A stretch of 64,000 nt of DNA from Levilactobacillus lindianensis (GCF_003946095.1 NZ_RHOD01000010.1:1-64000); one strand, 5' to 3'. Shown: positions 44,421 to 55,557, numbered from the stretch's first letter. The notes: a model not told the origin generated them from the letters alone. Translations and numbers: made by a program.

Positions 44421-45929
44421 TTAGTTTTCGCTAGTACTCGTATCTGCGGCAGTGCGTTTCTGACCGTTGTAGTAGAAGATCCAGGCAACAGCCCCGAAGA
44501 AGATCGGACCGATGATGGTCCAGAAGGCTGTCATGTAGTCGTGATCCAAGATTGGTTGGAGACAGGTGAAGCCAATCCCACCGACCAAGATAACCAGAAC
44601 CAGACCAACGATGATGTTCGTCCAGAGGCGACTCTTAAAGATGACAAAGGGCCGTTCTAGGTCTTGCCGACGTTTGAAGAATGGGAAGGCCCCAATCAAG
44701 AACAGGTAAGGGAAGGACGTGGAAACGTTCCCCATATCGGTCAAGATTAAGTAAAATTCATTAGCGGCGGAGCCCCCAAAGGCCACGAGGAAGATGAAGA
44801 CAGCCACGACGATGGCTTGAATCCACATCGAGTAGGCAGGCATGCCCACCTTGTTGAGTTGCGTCATCTTCTTGGGCCAGAGTTTTGGTGATGACCCTAA
44901 GATGAAGGACTTCAATGGGGAGTATACCAGAACGAAGAAGGACCCTAAGTAAGCCATGAACATGCTCAGTCCAGTTAACCGGGCTAATAAATGACCCAGA
45001 CCAACGGAAGAAGCTGTTGATAAGTTCATCCCGTGGCCTAAAACGACCCCAAGATTATTCATTAAGACGTAAGTGATGTTTCCCAAGTTCACTTGGCTCT
45101 TGCCCAGGACACTGTGCCAGTTAGCACTGATCCCCCAGAGGAAGATGGACAGAGAGTACATGATGGTAATGGCAATGGTCGAGATGATTAACCCCTTAGG
45201 GAACGTCTTCTCGGGCTTGTCCATACTATCAGTAATCCCACCCATGGATTCCATCCCCGCGTAGGCAAAGACCGCGTATGTGATGAAGGAGAGTAGGGCC
45301 ATCGGTGAGGAGAACCCAGGATTTGGTGAGGCGATGAAACTGTGGGCACCGTTGATTGGTTCAGCGAGTTGACCACCATTCAAGAAGAAGATAATCACAC
45401 TGGCTACCAAGAACAGACCAGTCAGGAACATCACGAAGATTCCCCCCAATGAAGAAATCTTGGCGATGGAATTCATCCCCCGATTAGCGAAGAAGGTGAC
45501 GGCGAGGATCCAGAAGATCCCCAAGAGGCCCACCGTTTGGGTGGAAGACAGGCCTAAGACACTCCAGGTCTGCGTCTTGTCGCCACCGGATAGCAACGTT
45601 GAAAGTGGGATCCAAACCTTCGTTGACGTGGAAACCATCCAAATAATCCAGGATGATAACCAGATGAAGGTCCCAATGAAGGCCCACTTTTCACCGATGG
45701 AACCGGCTAGCCAGGAGTAGATTCCCCCCTTGGCTTCCTTAAATGTTGAACCATATTCGGCCAGCATCAAGGCACTCGGTAAGAAGAACAGTAAAGCAGC
45801 TAAAACGTACCAAATAATACTTGCATATCCCATTTGGTCATAGGCAACCGTCGTGTTGGCGAAGCCGTAAATGGCCGTAAAGATCATCAAGATTAAATTC
45901 GATAATTTAATCTTTTTTTGATTTTCCAT
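44421..45929 (-). CDS. yjeM: APC-family amino acid permease YjeM-like
   Basis: A 502-residue transporter with about twelve membrane helices. Segments IKLSNLILMIFTAIYGFAN, EAKGGIYSWL, the SSWIIWMVSTSTKVW stretch and ERPFVIFK closely resemble E. coli YjeM, a glutamate:GABA-antiporter-type member of the APC superfamily with unproven substrate. GGGAGA precedes the ATG. It lies 53 bases after pepD on the same strand and shares its terminator, so it probably moves amino acids or dipeptides linked to peptide breakdown. Confidence 0.85.
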   Translation of the reverse strand: MENQKKIKLSNLILMIFTAIYGFANTTVAYDQMGYASIIWYVLAALLFFLPSALMLAEYGSTFKEAKGGIYSWLAGSIGEKWAFIGTFIWLSSWIIWMVSTSTKVWIPLSTLLSGGDKTQTWSVLGLSSTQTVGLLGIFWILAVTFFANRGMNSIAKISSLGGIFVMFLTGLFLVASVIIFFLNGGQLAEPINGAHSFIASPNPGFSSPMALLSFITYAVFAYAGMESMGGITDSMDKPEKTFPKGLIISTIAITIMYSLSIFLWGISANWHSVLGKSQVNLGNITYVLMNNLGVVLGHGMNLSTASSVGLGHLLARLTGLSMFMAYLGSFFVLVYSPLKSFILGSSPKLWPKKMTQLNKVGMPAYSMWIQAIVVAVFIFLVAFGGSAANEFYLILTDMGNVSTSFPYLFLIGAFPFFKRRQDLERPFVIFKSRLWTNIIVGLVLVILVGGIGFTCLQPILDHDYMTAFWTIIGPIFFGAVAWIFYYNGQKRTAADTSTSEN

Positions 45930-45982
45930 TATTTAATCTCCCATTAATGGTGAGGGCTAGTCACAGACCAGTCCCGACCGTG

Positions 45983-47404
45983 TTATAAATTGAGGTCCTG
46001 ATGATAGTTCAAAGGACCCAGGTCGGTGGCCTGCGTAATCAAGGTCGCCGCTAGCTCACGGTAACGCCGAATTCCCAATGCGGCGTTCTCGTTGGCTTGT
46101 TGCGTTAAGAAATGATTCAATTCGGGGCCGGATAATTGGCGCCCAACGGCATCGGTGTGCTTGACGGATTGCTTGAAGGCGATCCGTAATTCCTTTTGCA
46201 CAGCCGCTACGGCAGGCAAGGCGTCGTGGTAGTGGGCATCTAGAAGGACCCCGACGTGCTTGTAAACCCAGTAGGCTGACTCACTGTCGTAGGTGACCTT
46301 ACCGGAGTGGTATGACTCCGGTGTGCTCTCAATACCGGAGTAGAACGGCACGTAGACACTCTCAGCGGCCACACCCATGGCGAGCCACTGAATACCAGCT
46401 AAGGCTGGGTCCATATCGGGTCGAACCTGTAAGACGTGTGATTCTTGAGTCTTAGCCAAACTGATTGGCCGGAACTTGGTCCGCTGTTCCTTAGTACCAG
46501 ATCCCACCGGATCATAAGGGGTTTCTTGATAGTGACTGCTCAGGTAATCCTGGGCGTCGTCTACGGATAAGAGCCGGTCGGCGTACTGAATAAATGGTAA
46601 ATCAAATGATTGCGGTTGCGCTTCGACGGCCGGGGTAAATTGTTTCTGACCGTACCAGACCCGTGGGGTGTTGTAGTACAGGTCAGATTGGTCTTGCGTC
46701 CCGAAGATTTCACGCCAGTTAAACCGATCGGAATGGGGGTTCAAGTGGTTTTCGGCAACGAAGGACTGCAGGTTCCGGGCAAACATGAAGTTGTCAGGAT
46801 CATTGAAGTCAATGGTCTGAATGGCCATTTGGTTGGCGATGACGGCGTAGCCATTGTCGGGGATGCGTTGGGCAACCCAGTTATGGCCGGCCCCCGTTTC
46901 GAGGTACCAAGCTTCCTTCTGGTCGGCGAAGAGAATCCCACTAGATTCGCTGGTTCCGTAGAGTTCAACGATTTGACCCAGCAGGGCGACCCCTTCACGA
47001 GCCGTCTTGACGTAAGGTAAGACCACGGTAACCATGGCTTCCTCACCAATCCCGTTCTTCACGAGGGGATCGGCGCCTAAGACGCGTTCGTTGGAGTAGG
47101 TACTTTCGGTGGCACTCATGGCAACACCGTATTCGTTAAAACCATCTTCTTCAAACAGGCCGTATTCATCGGTCCATTCGGGTGTGGCGGTGTATTTTGC
47201 CGCATGCAGGGGTAGAGGCATGGTGAAGCCATTATCTTTATCCTTGCTGACAAAGGTCTGCGGGGTAGTTGCCGTGGTGGCTGGGTGGACGATGAAGTGC
47301 TTTGGCCAAGCGGCCTTGGAATCTTCGTTTCGACCGATGATGACTGAGCCATCCATGGTGGCCCGCGGCCCAATTAAAATACTGGTACATGCAGAATAAT
47401 TCAT
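45983..47404 (-). CDS. pepD: C69 family dipeptidase
   Basis: A 473-residue N-terminal-nucleophile hydrolase of the PepD family that cleaves a broad range of dipeptides in the cytosol. Cys6 in MNYSACTSILIG is the expected nucleophile, exposed after removal of the first residues. DGSVIIGRNEDS and the EYGVAMSATES segment are family features. ATG 47404 is chosen because AAAGGAG lies seven bases upstream; the frame runs on to 47515 but the extra residues match nothing. It is the first gene of a pair with yjeM. Confidence 0.92.
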   Translation of the reverse strand: MNYSACTSILIGPRATMDGSVIIGRNEDSKAAWPKHFIVHPATTATTPQTFVSKDKDNGFTMPLPLHAAKYTATPEWTDEYGLFEEDGFNEYGVAMSATESTYSNERVLGADPLVKNGIGEEAMVTVVLPYVKTAREGVALLGQIVELYGTSESSGILFADQKEAWYLETGAGHNWVAQRIPDNGYAVIANQMAIQTIDFNDPDNFMFARNLQSFVAENHLNPHSDRFNWREIFGTQDQSDLYYNTPRVWYGQKQFTPAVEAQPQSFDLPFIQYADRLLSVDDAQDYLSSHYQETPYDPVGSGTKEQRTKFRPISLAKTQESHVLQVRPDMDPALAGIQWLAMGVAAESVYVPFYSGIESTPESYHSGKVTYDSESAYWVYKHVGVLLDAHYHDALPAVAAVQKELRIAFKQSVKHTDAVGRQLSGPELNHFLTQQANENAALGIRRYRELAATLITQATDLGPLNYHQDLNL

Positions 47405-47673
47405 GGGAGCGCTCCTTTCGCAAGTTGAATAAATTAACGATCTTATTTTATCATTTTTATAATCGAACCGGTTGCCTTTCCGGGGAACTTTAATTATTTT
47501 CTCGAGAATTCTCATAAAAATAAATATTTATACATTCCACTGTATGCCCGTCTGTCGGCGAATTTGCCTTAATCCGCGACATCATGCGCGGTTTGGTGGC
47601 TATTTGGGGCTAGCTAATGACGGCTAGATGTGGTTAAATGATGAAAGAAATTGGCCAGAAAAGGGGTACCAAG

Positions 47674-48591
47674 ATGAGAAGCCTGTTAGAGAATCGCCGT
47701 GAGGTTGTGACGCACCTCTTAATTATGGTGGGATCTGCCGTCATTAGTGCCATTGCCCTGAATGAGTTTTTGGTTCCGGGAAAGATATTTAGTGCGGGGA
47801 TCAATGGGATCTCCCAAATTATTGCCATGCTGTTGCAGGGCGTGGGGCTTAACCTCAGTACCGGGTGGTTTATTCTACTATTCAACGTACCGATCGGGTT
47901 GTTAGGTTGGTTCAAGGTGGGGCGCGGATTTACCCTGTATTCCATCCTGGTGGCGATTCTGACCTCCGTCTTGGCAATCGTGATTCCGGTTCATAATATT
48001 GCTAACAACCCACTACTAGCGGCGTTATTTGGGGGGATTCTGACCGGGGTTGGCGTGGCCTACCCGTTGAAGAATGGGTTCTCTACCGGGGGGATGGATA
48101 TCATCGCCGTGGTCTTGGAGAAGACGACGGGCCGAACCATTGGGACGCTGATGCTGATGATTAATTTTGGCATCGTGTTAGTTGCCGGCTTTCTCTTTGG
48201 CTGGGAGAGTGCTTTATACACAATTATCTCAATTTATGCAATGTCACGGGTGGTGGATAGCATTCACACGCGGCATCAGAAACTGACGGCATTTATCGTG
48301 ACCGCTCATCAAGAACAGGTCATTGCCGAGTTAAATCGGACATTAATCCGGGGGATCACGGCTATTCCTTCCTTTGGGGCGTACACCGGCAAGGCCAGTA
48401 CCGTCCTCATGACGGTCATTTCGCGCTATGAACTTTATGCATTGGAACATGCCGTGAAGGACGTCGATCCGCACGCTTTCGTGAACCTAGTGAATACCGT
48501 GGATATCGAGGGGAACTTCTATAATGAAACGGAACAGCTGAAGTTGAAGCAGGCGACCTCATTGAAAGCCGCGAAAGACAGTCAACAATAG
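47674..48591 (+). CDS. YitT family membrane protein
   Basis: A 305-residue protein of the YitT/DUF161 family with about five to six membrane helices (about residues 14-185) and a cytosolic DUF2179 domain at the C-terminus (about 200-290), where GYxx-type pairs such as ISRYELYALEHAVKDVDPHAFVNL are typical. The motif KNGFSTGGMDIIAVVLEK is characteristic. ATG 47674 follows AGGGG by seven bases; earlier in-frame ATGs at 47638 and 47641 lack a site. Function is unknown in the whole family. Confidence 0.88.
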   Translation: MRSLLENRREVVTHLLIMVGSAVISAIALNEFLVPGKIFSAGINGISQIIAMLLQGVGLNLSTGWFILLFNVPIGLLGWFKVGRGFTLYSILVAILTSVLAIVIPVHNIANNPLLAALFGGILTGVGVAYPLKNGFSTGGMDIIAVVLEKTTGRTIGTLMLMINFGIVLVAGFLFGWESALYTIISIYAMSRVVDSIHTRHQKLTAFIVTAHQEQVIAELNRTLIRGITAIPSFGAYTGKASTVLMTVISRYELYALEHAVKDVDPHAFVNLVNTVDIEGNFYNETEQLKLKQATSLKAAKDSQQ

Positions 48592-48598
48592 GCGAGGC

Positions 48599-48627
48599 TT
48601 GTTCTAACAGGACGTTATCGGTATAAT
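48599..48627 (+). promoter_or_regulatory. Promoter of the tautomerase gene
   Basis: TTGTTC (48599-48604), a 17-base spacer and a perfect TATAAT (48622-48627) lie 35 bases upstream of the start codon. Confidence 0.75.
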
Positions 48628-48662
48628 AGCCCTATCCAAAAACAGAAGGGAATGGACCAACC

Positions 48663-48851
48663 ATGCCAATCGTTAATATCGACTTAATCGCCGGCCGCTC
48701 ACAGGACCAACTCAAGGCCTTAGTGCAAGACGTTACTGCCGCGGTCACCAAGAATACCGGGGCGCCAGCTGAACACGTGCACGTCATTTTACGTGAGATG
48801 CAGCCCAACCGTTACGGGGTTGCGGGTGTTTTGAAGAGCGACGAAAAGTAA
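48663..48851 (+). CDS. 4-oxalocrotonate tautomerase family enzyme
   Basis: A 62-residue subunit of the 4-OT family. Pro1 (exposed after removal of Met) is the catalytic base, and the family residues Arg39-like in ILREM and the RYGVAG segment near residues 50-55 are visible. Members isomerise enol acids, but in lactobacilli the physiological substrate is unknown. A good promoter, an AAGGGAATGG site and a terminator make it a single-gene unit. Confidence 0.92.
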   Translation: MPIVNIDLIAGRSQDQLKALVQDVTAAVTKNTGAPAEHVHVILREMQPNRYGVAGVLKSDEK

Positions 48852-48872
48852 AAAACATTTCCGAAATCTTAT

Positions 48873-48916
48873 AAACCGCCACCATTCTCGTTACATCGGG
48901 CTTGGTGGCGGTTTCA
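48873..48916 (+). terminator. Terminator after the tautomerase gene
   Basis: AAACCGCCACC (48873-48883) pairs perfectly with GGTGGCGGTTT (48904-48914) around a 20-base loop; the T tail is short. Confidence 0.65.
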
Positions 48917-48929
48917 TTTATAAAAACGT

Positions 48930-48958
48930 TTGGCGTGGGGCACACTTTTCGGTATACT
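48930..48958 (+). promoter_or_regulatory. Promoter of glpK
   Basis: TTGGCG (48930-48935), a 17-base spacer and TATACT (48953-48958) form a good promoter about 65 bases before glpK. A clear CcpA site is not seen. Confidence 0.7.
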
Positions 48959-49000
48959 AGACCCATGCGCAACATCACGGTGTTTTTAGGCCGTTGCTAA

Positions 49001-50530
<1,530 letters not shown>

Positions 50531-50545
50531 AACACTTATAAATGG

Positions 50546-50578
50546 TCGCATCTCGGATAACGCTGAGGTGCGATTTTT
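50546..50578 (+). terminator. Terminator after glpK
   Basis: TCGCATCTC pairs with GAGGTGCGA (one G-U pair) and five T residues follow. Confidence 0.8.
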
Positions 50579-50857
50579 GTTGTTAAATCGGTTTTTGTAA
50601 AATACAAAGTTGGAGAATGCTAGTCGCATAACATAGCACAGAGGCAGACAGGTCCATTTTGACGGCTTATCAAGCGCTTACAGGATAAAACGATAAGATT
50701 TTAGGCAACCTGCCGTCGAATACGAACGGCTTGATATCAGCTTGTTGTATGTAGCAACTTCCGTGTTAAGCTCAAGAACATCGCTTGCCAAGTCAAACGC
50801 AATAAATGAGCTTTTACCATAAAAGCGGTACAATTATTTTAGAAGGAGGAATCAGCG
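50579..50857 (+). promoter_or_regulatory. Leader or promoter region with a cre-like site
   Basis: No gene is seen in these 279 bases. AAGCGCTTACA at 50672-50682 matches the right eleven positions of a CcpA (cre) site TGAAAGCGCTTACA. Other elements are GACGGC (50660-50665) with a later GCCGTC, an AAGCTCA/TGAGCTT inverted repeat (50768-50774, 50807-50813) and a possible -10 TACAAT just before the next gene. The arrangement suggests a catabolite-controlled promoter with a structured leader, but no single model is convincing. Confidence 0.35.
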
Positions 50858-52003
50858 ATGGCAGTGTTTACAGATGAACAAAAAGTGCAGTTATTGTCAG
50901 ATCTGGTCGCCATTCAATCGGTGAACGATCACGAGTTGGATGTCGCCCAATATTTACAACGAATCTTGGGTGAACATGGGATTGCGGCACGGTTAATTCC
51001 GTTAAGCGCTACCCGTTCGAACCTCATTGCGGAAATTGGCCAAGGGAGTCCCGTTCTGGGAATTTCCGGCCATATGGATGTCGTGGCGCCGGGTGATGTG
51101 TCAACGTGGCACAGCGCCCCATTTACGCTGACTGAACGTGAGGGTAGCCTCTATGGTCGCGGGGTCACCGATATGAAGGCGGGTCTAGCCGCGCTGGTGA
51201 TCGCCATGATCGAGCTTCATGCGGCGGGGAAACCGATTCATGGGACCATTCGGTTGCTGGCCACTGTTGGTGAAGAGGTCGGGGAACTGGGTTCCGAAGC
51301 CTTCTTTGAAGCCGGTGACATGGACGACGTTGATGCTTTACTGATTGGAGAACCAACGGGGTATCGGATCTTCTCCGCACACAAAGGGTCGATGGATATC
51401 AAGTTAACTTCGACGGGCAAGACCGCTCACAGCTCCATGCCAGAGTTAGGTTCCAATGCGATTGACCCCTTATTAGCCTTGTTGAGTCAAGCTAACGTTG
51501 CGTTCAGAGACACCGACCATCACAACGACCTCCTGGGAGATCTCACCTTTAACACGACGGTCTTCAATGCCGGGGATCAGGTTAATTCGATTCCGGGTCA
51601 GGCCGTGGCTGAGATTAACGTGCGTACGATTCCAGAATTTAACAATCAATTAGTCATTCAGACTTTACAGCAATTGGTGACCCAGCAAAATGATCAAGGG
51701 GGTCACGTGGTGATGGACATCTACATGTCCCAGTCACCTGTCGTGGAACCACGAGACAACCCGCTAAGCCGAGTTGCCGCGCGAGTCGGTGAAACCTTCT
51801 CCGGACAGGCAATTCCGCGTTTGGCCTTGCCGGCGGTGACGGATGCCTCGAATCTTTTAAAGAAGAAGGGCGATCAGTTCCCATTCATCGTCTTTGGACC
51901 GGGTAACGAAACGGCACATCAGATCGATGAACACGTGGACCGTCAGATGTATTTGAACTTTACTACGTTATATGAACAGTTGCTGGAGGCTTATCTCCAG
52001 TAA
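50858..52003 (+). CDS. M20 family ArgE/DapE-type deacylase or peptidase
   Basis: A 381-residue zinc hydrolase that removes acyl groups or amino acids from small peptides. Metal ligands appear in GHMDVV, the GRGVTDMKAG segment, catalytic GEEVGELGSEAF, IGEPTG and the C-terminal ETAHQIDEHV; a dimerisation domain with KTAHSSMPELGSNAID lies in the middle. Similar lactobacillus proteins are labelled succinyl-diaminopimelate desuccinylase, but without lysine-pathway neighbours that name is uncertain. AGAAGGAGG precedes the ATG. Confidence 0.88.
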   Translation: MAVFTDEQKVQLLSDLVAIQSVNDHELDVAQYLQRILGEHGIAARLIPLSATRSNLIAEIGQGSPVLGISGHMDVVAPGDVSTWHSAPFTLTEREGSLYGRGVTDMKAGLAALVIAMIELHAAGKPIHGTIRLLATVGEEVGELGSEAFFEAGDMDDVDALLIGEPTGYRIFSAHKGSMDIKLTSTGKTAHSSMPELGSNAIDPLLALLSQANVAFRDTDHHNDLLGDLTFNTTVFNAGDQVNSIPGQAVAEINVRTIPEFNNQLVIQTLQQLVTQQNDQGGHVVMDIYMSQSPVVEPRDNPLSRVAARVGETFSGQAIPRLALPAVTDASNLLKKKGDQFPFIVFGPGNETAHQIDEHVDRQMYLNFTTLYEQLLEAYLQ

Positions 52004-52007
52004 AGAA

Positions 52008-52040
52008 AAAGCGTCGATCACAATGATCGGCGCTTTCGTT
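52008..52040. terminator. Bidirectional terminator
   Basis: AAAGCGTCGATCA pairs with TGATCGGCGCTTT around a CAA loop. The A run before it gives the reverse gene at 52046-52858 a T tail; the forward tail is weaker. Confidence 0.75.
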
Positions 52041-52045
52041 TGTGC

Positions 52046-52858
52046 TTATTTAGCTAATTTTAGATAATCTTGGAGATAGGTCGCGAGACCATCGTGATCG
52101 TTATCTAGTGGCGTCACGTCACTGGCCAGGGCCTTAATCTGTGGCGTGGCATTTTGCATCGCGACTCCCCAGCCGGCGTAGTCAATCATCGCGGTGTCAT
52201 TGTGTTCGTCACCAAAGGCGATAATGTTTTCGCGTTTGATGTGGTAATGATGGGCGAGAACCTCCATACCAGTTGCCTTTTGCACGCCCTTGACGCCGAG
52301 TTCAACGACCGCATTGGGGCCACCCCAAGGTGCGGCGTCGATCTCATCACTGAACTGGTGTTGAATGTAGCTCAACAGGTGTTCTTGGTGTGATCGGTCG
52401 ACGGCAACGGTCAAGCTCGTGGGGTTTTCTGTTAACGTTTTTTGATTGAGAATTTGGTTTGTCTGAAGAATTGAGGGGAAGAAGCCTAATTCAACGGGAT
52501 GGTCACGTACGGCTAAGAAGAGATTCTTACCTTCCGCGGCCAACATGTTGATACCCAGTTCTTCACGGTGAGCCAACAGGTCGAAAGCGACCTCACGGTT
52601 AAAAGTATACTGATATTCGTCTGCCCATTGGTGGTGGGGAATGTGGCCAAGGCTCCCGTTAAAGTTAATCATGGGGCCATCAAGGTTGAGTTCGTCGTAA
52701 ATGTCGGCGGAGATCCGGTTGGGCCGTCCCGTCACAATGCTGACAATGTGGCCGGCTTCACGGGCTTGGGTCAGAACGGCCTTAGTTTTGGCAGAGACCT
52801 GAGCGGCCGCATTGAGCGTTGTGCCATCGAGATCAATCGCAATTAATTTTCGTTCCAT
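52046..52858 (-). CDS. Cof-type HAD family phosphatase
   Basis: A 270-residue sugar- or nucleotide-phosphate phosphatase of the HAD IIB (Cof/YidA) class. The nucleophile motif DLDGTTL is at residues 8-14, the cap domain occupies about 80-185, and FGDEHNDTAMI provides the acidic motif IV. ATG 52858 is chosen because GAGGTG lies seven bases upstream; the frame extends five codons further without a site. It is a single reverse gene, and the substrate cannot be told. Confidence 0.92.
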   Translation of the reverse strand: MERKLIAIDLDGTTLNAAAQVSAKTKAVLTQAREAGHIVSIVTGRPNRISADIYDELNLDGPMINFNGSLGHIPHHQWADEYQYTFNREVAFDLLAHREELGINMLAAEGKNLFLAVRDHPVELGFFPSILQTNQILNQKTLTENPTSLTVAVDRSHQEHLLSYIQHQFSDEIDAAPWGGPNAVVELGVKGVQKATGMEVLAHHYHIKRENIIAFGDEHNDTAMIDYAGWGVAMQNATPQIKALASDVTPLDNDHDGLATYLQDYLKLAK

Positions 52859-52973
52859 CAAAGGACACCTCACAGTAAATTGATAGTTTTGGTTGTTGAC
52901 CGATAATTAAGCTAGCCCATTCAATGTACCATATTCCGCGAAAAGAAGCGACCGGAACACCTCTTTACAGGGG

Positions 52974-53002
52974 TAGTCGATCGCCATTGAAACGCGTATA
53001 AT
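52974..53002 (+). promoter_or_regulatory. Promoter of the RsmF-like gene
   Basis: A perfect TATAAT (52997-53002) is preceded at 17 bases by a weak -35, TAGTCG (52974-52979). The start codon is about 80 bases downstream. Confidence 0.55.
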
Positions 53003-53080
53003 GATTGGAGAAGTTTGAAAAAACCGACAGTTTGAACCCTAAAAACAACAATTTGTAAGCTACAAAATGGAGGAATAACG

Positions 53081-54436
53081 GTGGATTTGCCAAAAGATTT
53101 TATCACAAAATATCAGCGCCTCTTGGGACCGGATGCCCCGGCATTTTTTGCAAGTTTCGATGAAACAAGTGAAGGGGGCTACCGCGTTAATCCGTCACGT
53201 CCCGAGGTGCCGGCACTAACTGCTGCCCCGGCTGTGCCCTATGCTAAGTTTGGCTACTATGGTCCGGTCAGTGGGCGAAGTCTCGCTCACCAGAGTGGCG
53301 CCGTGTACAGTCAGGAACCGAGTGCCATGTTTGTTGGCGCAACGGCTGCCCCCCAACGTGGCGAGCGAGTTCTTGACCTGTGTGCGGCTCCCGGCGGCAA
53401 GACCACGCACCTGGCAAGTTACCTAGAAGGGACCGGGTTATTGGTCACCAATGAAATCAATCGTAAACGGGTCAGTGTCTTGGCCGAAAACGTCGAACGA
53501 TTCGGTGTTAAGAATGCCTTGATTTTAAATGATGCGCCCGAACAACTCAGTCCTGTTTTCCCGGACTTCTTCGATAAGGTTCTAGTCGACGCGCCTTGTT
53601 CCGGTGAGGGCATGTTTCGTAAGGATCCAGGGGCCATGGATTATTGGTCACTGGACTATGTTCAGGAGTGTGCGGAACGTCAGCACCAAATCCTAACGGA
53701 AGCTCTCAAGATGGTTAAGCCGGGTGGTCAGTTGATTTACTCGACCTGTACGTTTGCCCCCGAAGAGGACGAACAGACCATGGCCTGGGTACTAGACAAT
53801 TATCCAGATTTCCACCTGGTACCGATCGAGAAGACGGCTGGTGTGATTGATGCCATCCCCGAATGGGCCGATGGTAATCCCGAGTTGAAGAAGGCAGCGC
53901 GTCTGTTTCCCCATCTGATGAAAGGTGAAGGGCACTTCGTGGCTAAGCTCGAACGGGATGCCGGTGAGTCCCGGCAACCGCGGGGCAAGGCTAAATTAGG
54001 GACGCCACTTACCGCCGATCAACGTCACTTGTGGGCCGACTTCGCCCAGGATGTGTTGGGTACCGCCGACTTTACCGATCTTGTCACGGTTAAAGACCAA
54101 CTCTTTGCGGTGCCAGCTAATCTGCCGGACCTCAAGCGGTGTCACGTCTTCCGCCCAGGGCTACATCTCGGAACTTTCAAGAAGAATCGTTTCGAACCAG
54201 CCTATGCCTTAGCCCTGGCCAGTGATCCCCGGACCACAGCCCACACCCTGACCATTGATGATCAGCAGTGGCGCAAATGGGTCCACGGTGACACCTTTAG
54301 CTTGGCGTCAGCCCCAACTAAGGGCTGGTACCTCTTGACCTGCCAGGAACAGCCAGTTGGTTTCGGCAAGGTTGTGGGGAATACGGTGAAGAATTTCTTC
54401 CCTAAGGGCTTACGTTTCATGGTGTATGATGATTAA
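53081..54436 (+). CDS. rsmF: RsmF-like rRNA cytosine-C5 methyltransferase
   Basis: A 451-residue SAM-dependent methyltransferase of the NOL1/NOP2/Sun family. The catalytic domain shows DLCAAPGGKTTHLASYL, DAPCSGEGMFRKD and YSTCTF with both conserved Cys residues. A C-terminal PUA-like RNA-binding domain (about 315-451) makes it the RsmF/YebU-type rather than RsmB, which is encoded at 7706-9049. The exact 16S or 23S target in Gram-positives is uncertain. The start is GTG after ATGGAGG. Confidence 0.9.
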   Translation: MDLPKDFITKYQRLLGPDAPAFFASFDETSEGGYRVNPSRPEVPALTAAPAVPYAKFGYYGPVSGRSLAHQSGAVYSQEPSAMFVGATAAPQRGERVLDLCAAPGGKTTHLASYLEGTGLLVTNEINRKRVSVLAENVERFGVKNALILNDAPEQLSPVFPDFFDKVLVDAPCSGEGMFRKDPGAMDYWSLDYVQECAERQHQILTEALKMVKPGGQLIYSTCTFAPEEDEQTMAWVLDNYPDFHLVPIEKTAGVIDAIPEWADGNPELKKAARLFPHLMKGEGHFVAKLERDAGESRQPRGKAKLGTPLTADQRHLWADFAQDVLGTADFTDLVTVKDQLFAVPANLPDLKRCHVFRPGLHLGTFKKNRFEPAYALALASDPRTTAHTLTIDDQQWRKWVHGDTFSLASAPTKGWYLLTCQEQPVGFGKVVGNTVKNFFPKGLRFMVYDD

Positions 54437-54453
54437 TTGCTAATAGCAAAAAG

Positions 54454-54485
54454 CGTGAACACAACTATTGTGCTCACGTTTTTTT
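54454..54485. terminator. Bidirectional terminator between rsmF and the mevalonate operon
   Basis: CGTGA-A-CACAA pairs with TTGTG-C-TCACG across one mismatch. Seven T residues follow on the forward strand, and an A run before it serves the reverse operon. Confidence 0.8.
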
Positions 54486-54508
54486 GTATAATGGCGATTG
54501 ATTTTAGC

Positions 54509-55546
54509 TTAATAAGTCAGTTGTCGTTGTTCACAATAGTCTCGCAGTTCTCGTGAGAGCAAAAGGTGTTGTTGCTGAAGCTCGTCAATAGACGCCGTTC
54601 CCAGCAGTGTCATGATGGTTTTGAGACCCGTTTGCCAGTCCAAGAGGAACTGCGTCGTGGTGGCCTCATCCGTCTTGATCAGGTGGTGGAGAATTTGTCC
54701 CGCGCTACCGACGACGTTGGCTCCTAGCGCTAATGCCTTGGCAATGTCTAACGGTTGGCGAACACCACCGGTGGCGATCACCTGTAACTCAGGCTGTCTC
54801 CGGGCTTCTAGGAGCGACTCCACGGTTGTCTGGCCCCAACCGGCTAGGTAATCGAGATCCTTGCCAGGTCGCCGAAAGTTTTCGATTTGAGCGAAATTTG
54901 TGCCTCCACGACCACCCAGGTCGACTAAGGTGACGCCGACCGCAGCTAATTGTCGAAGAGTCTCATGGGCCATACCGAAACCAACCTCCTTGACGATGAT
55001 CGGCACGTCGAGGCGCGCCACGGTCTCGCCGATGTTGTCTAACCAGTGAAAGGTCCGGTCGCCCTCGGGCATGACCAGTTCCTGAGCCGTATTAATGTGA
55101 ATTTCTAGGGCGTCGGCTGCCAGCATGTCCACCACGGTTCGAGCGTCCCGCGAGCCGTGACCGGCGCCAATGTTTGCGAAGACTAAACCGTCGGGGTTAT
55201 TTTCTCGTAAGGGCGTGAAGGTGGCGATAGCTTGCGAATCCTTGAGTGCAATGCTCTGCGAACCACTGGCCACAGCCATGCCGGTCAAAGCGGCAATCCG
55301 TCCCAGACTCGCATTGACCTTGCCCGTACGTGGTGAACCACCGGTCATGGCTTCGATCAGCAGGGGCACTGGCAGGGACAAGGGGCCGAGATGAGTCGTG
55401 AGATCCACATCCGTCACAGCCATTTCGGGCAGACTTTGGTGGATGAAACGGAGCTCGTCGAACTGACTAGCGGCCACCGGCGTATAAAATTTTTCCGCCA
55501 GCGACAGGTGTTCGTCCTTGCGGTGGGCGTGGCGTGAAATTTCCAT
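54509..55546 (-). CDS. fni: Type 2 isopentenyl-diphosphate delta-isomerase
   Basis: Converts isopentenyl to dimethylallyl diphosphate using reduced FMN. The 345-residue TIM barrel has the start [16 protein letters not shown], the phosphate-binding EAMTGGS, FANIGA and FMN-contacting [12 protein letters not shown] and [21 protein letters not shown]. It is the last gene of the reverse mevalonate operon, 11 bases after mvaK2, and supplies both C5 units for undecaprenyl phosphate and other isoprenoids. Confidence 0.96.
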   Translation of the reverse strand: MEISRHAHRKDEHLSLAEKFYTPVAASQFDELRFIHQSLPEMAVTDVDLTTHLGPLSLPVPLLIEAMTGGSPRTGKVNASLGRIAALTGMAVASGSQSIALKDSQAIATFTPLRENNPDGLVFANIGAGHGSRDARTVVDMLAADALEIHINTAQELVMPEGDRTFHWLDNIGETVARLDVPIIVKEVGFGMAHETLRQLAAVGVTLVDLGGRGGTNFAQIENFRRPGKDLDYLAGWGQTTVESLLEARRQPELQVIATGGVRQPLDIAKALALGANVVGSAGQILHHLIKTDEATTTQFLLDWQTGLKTIMTLLGTASIDELQQQHLLLSRELRDYCEQRQLTY

Positions 55547-55557
55547 GATAAAACTCC

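Noticed and set aside
48915..48937. cre-like site near the glpK promoter (AAAACGTTTGG)
   Set aside because: Four of the fixed consensus positions are missing, so CcpA binding is not supported.
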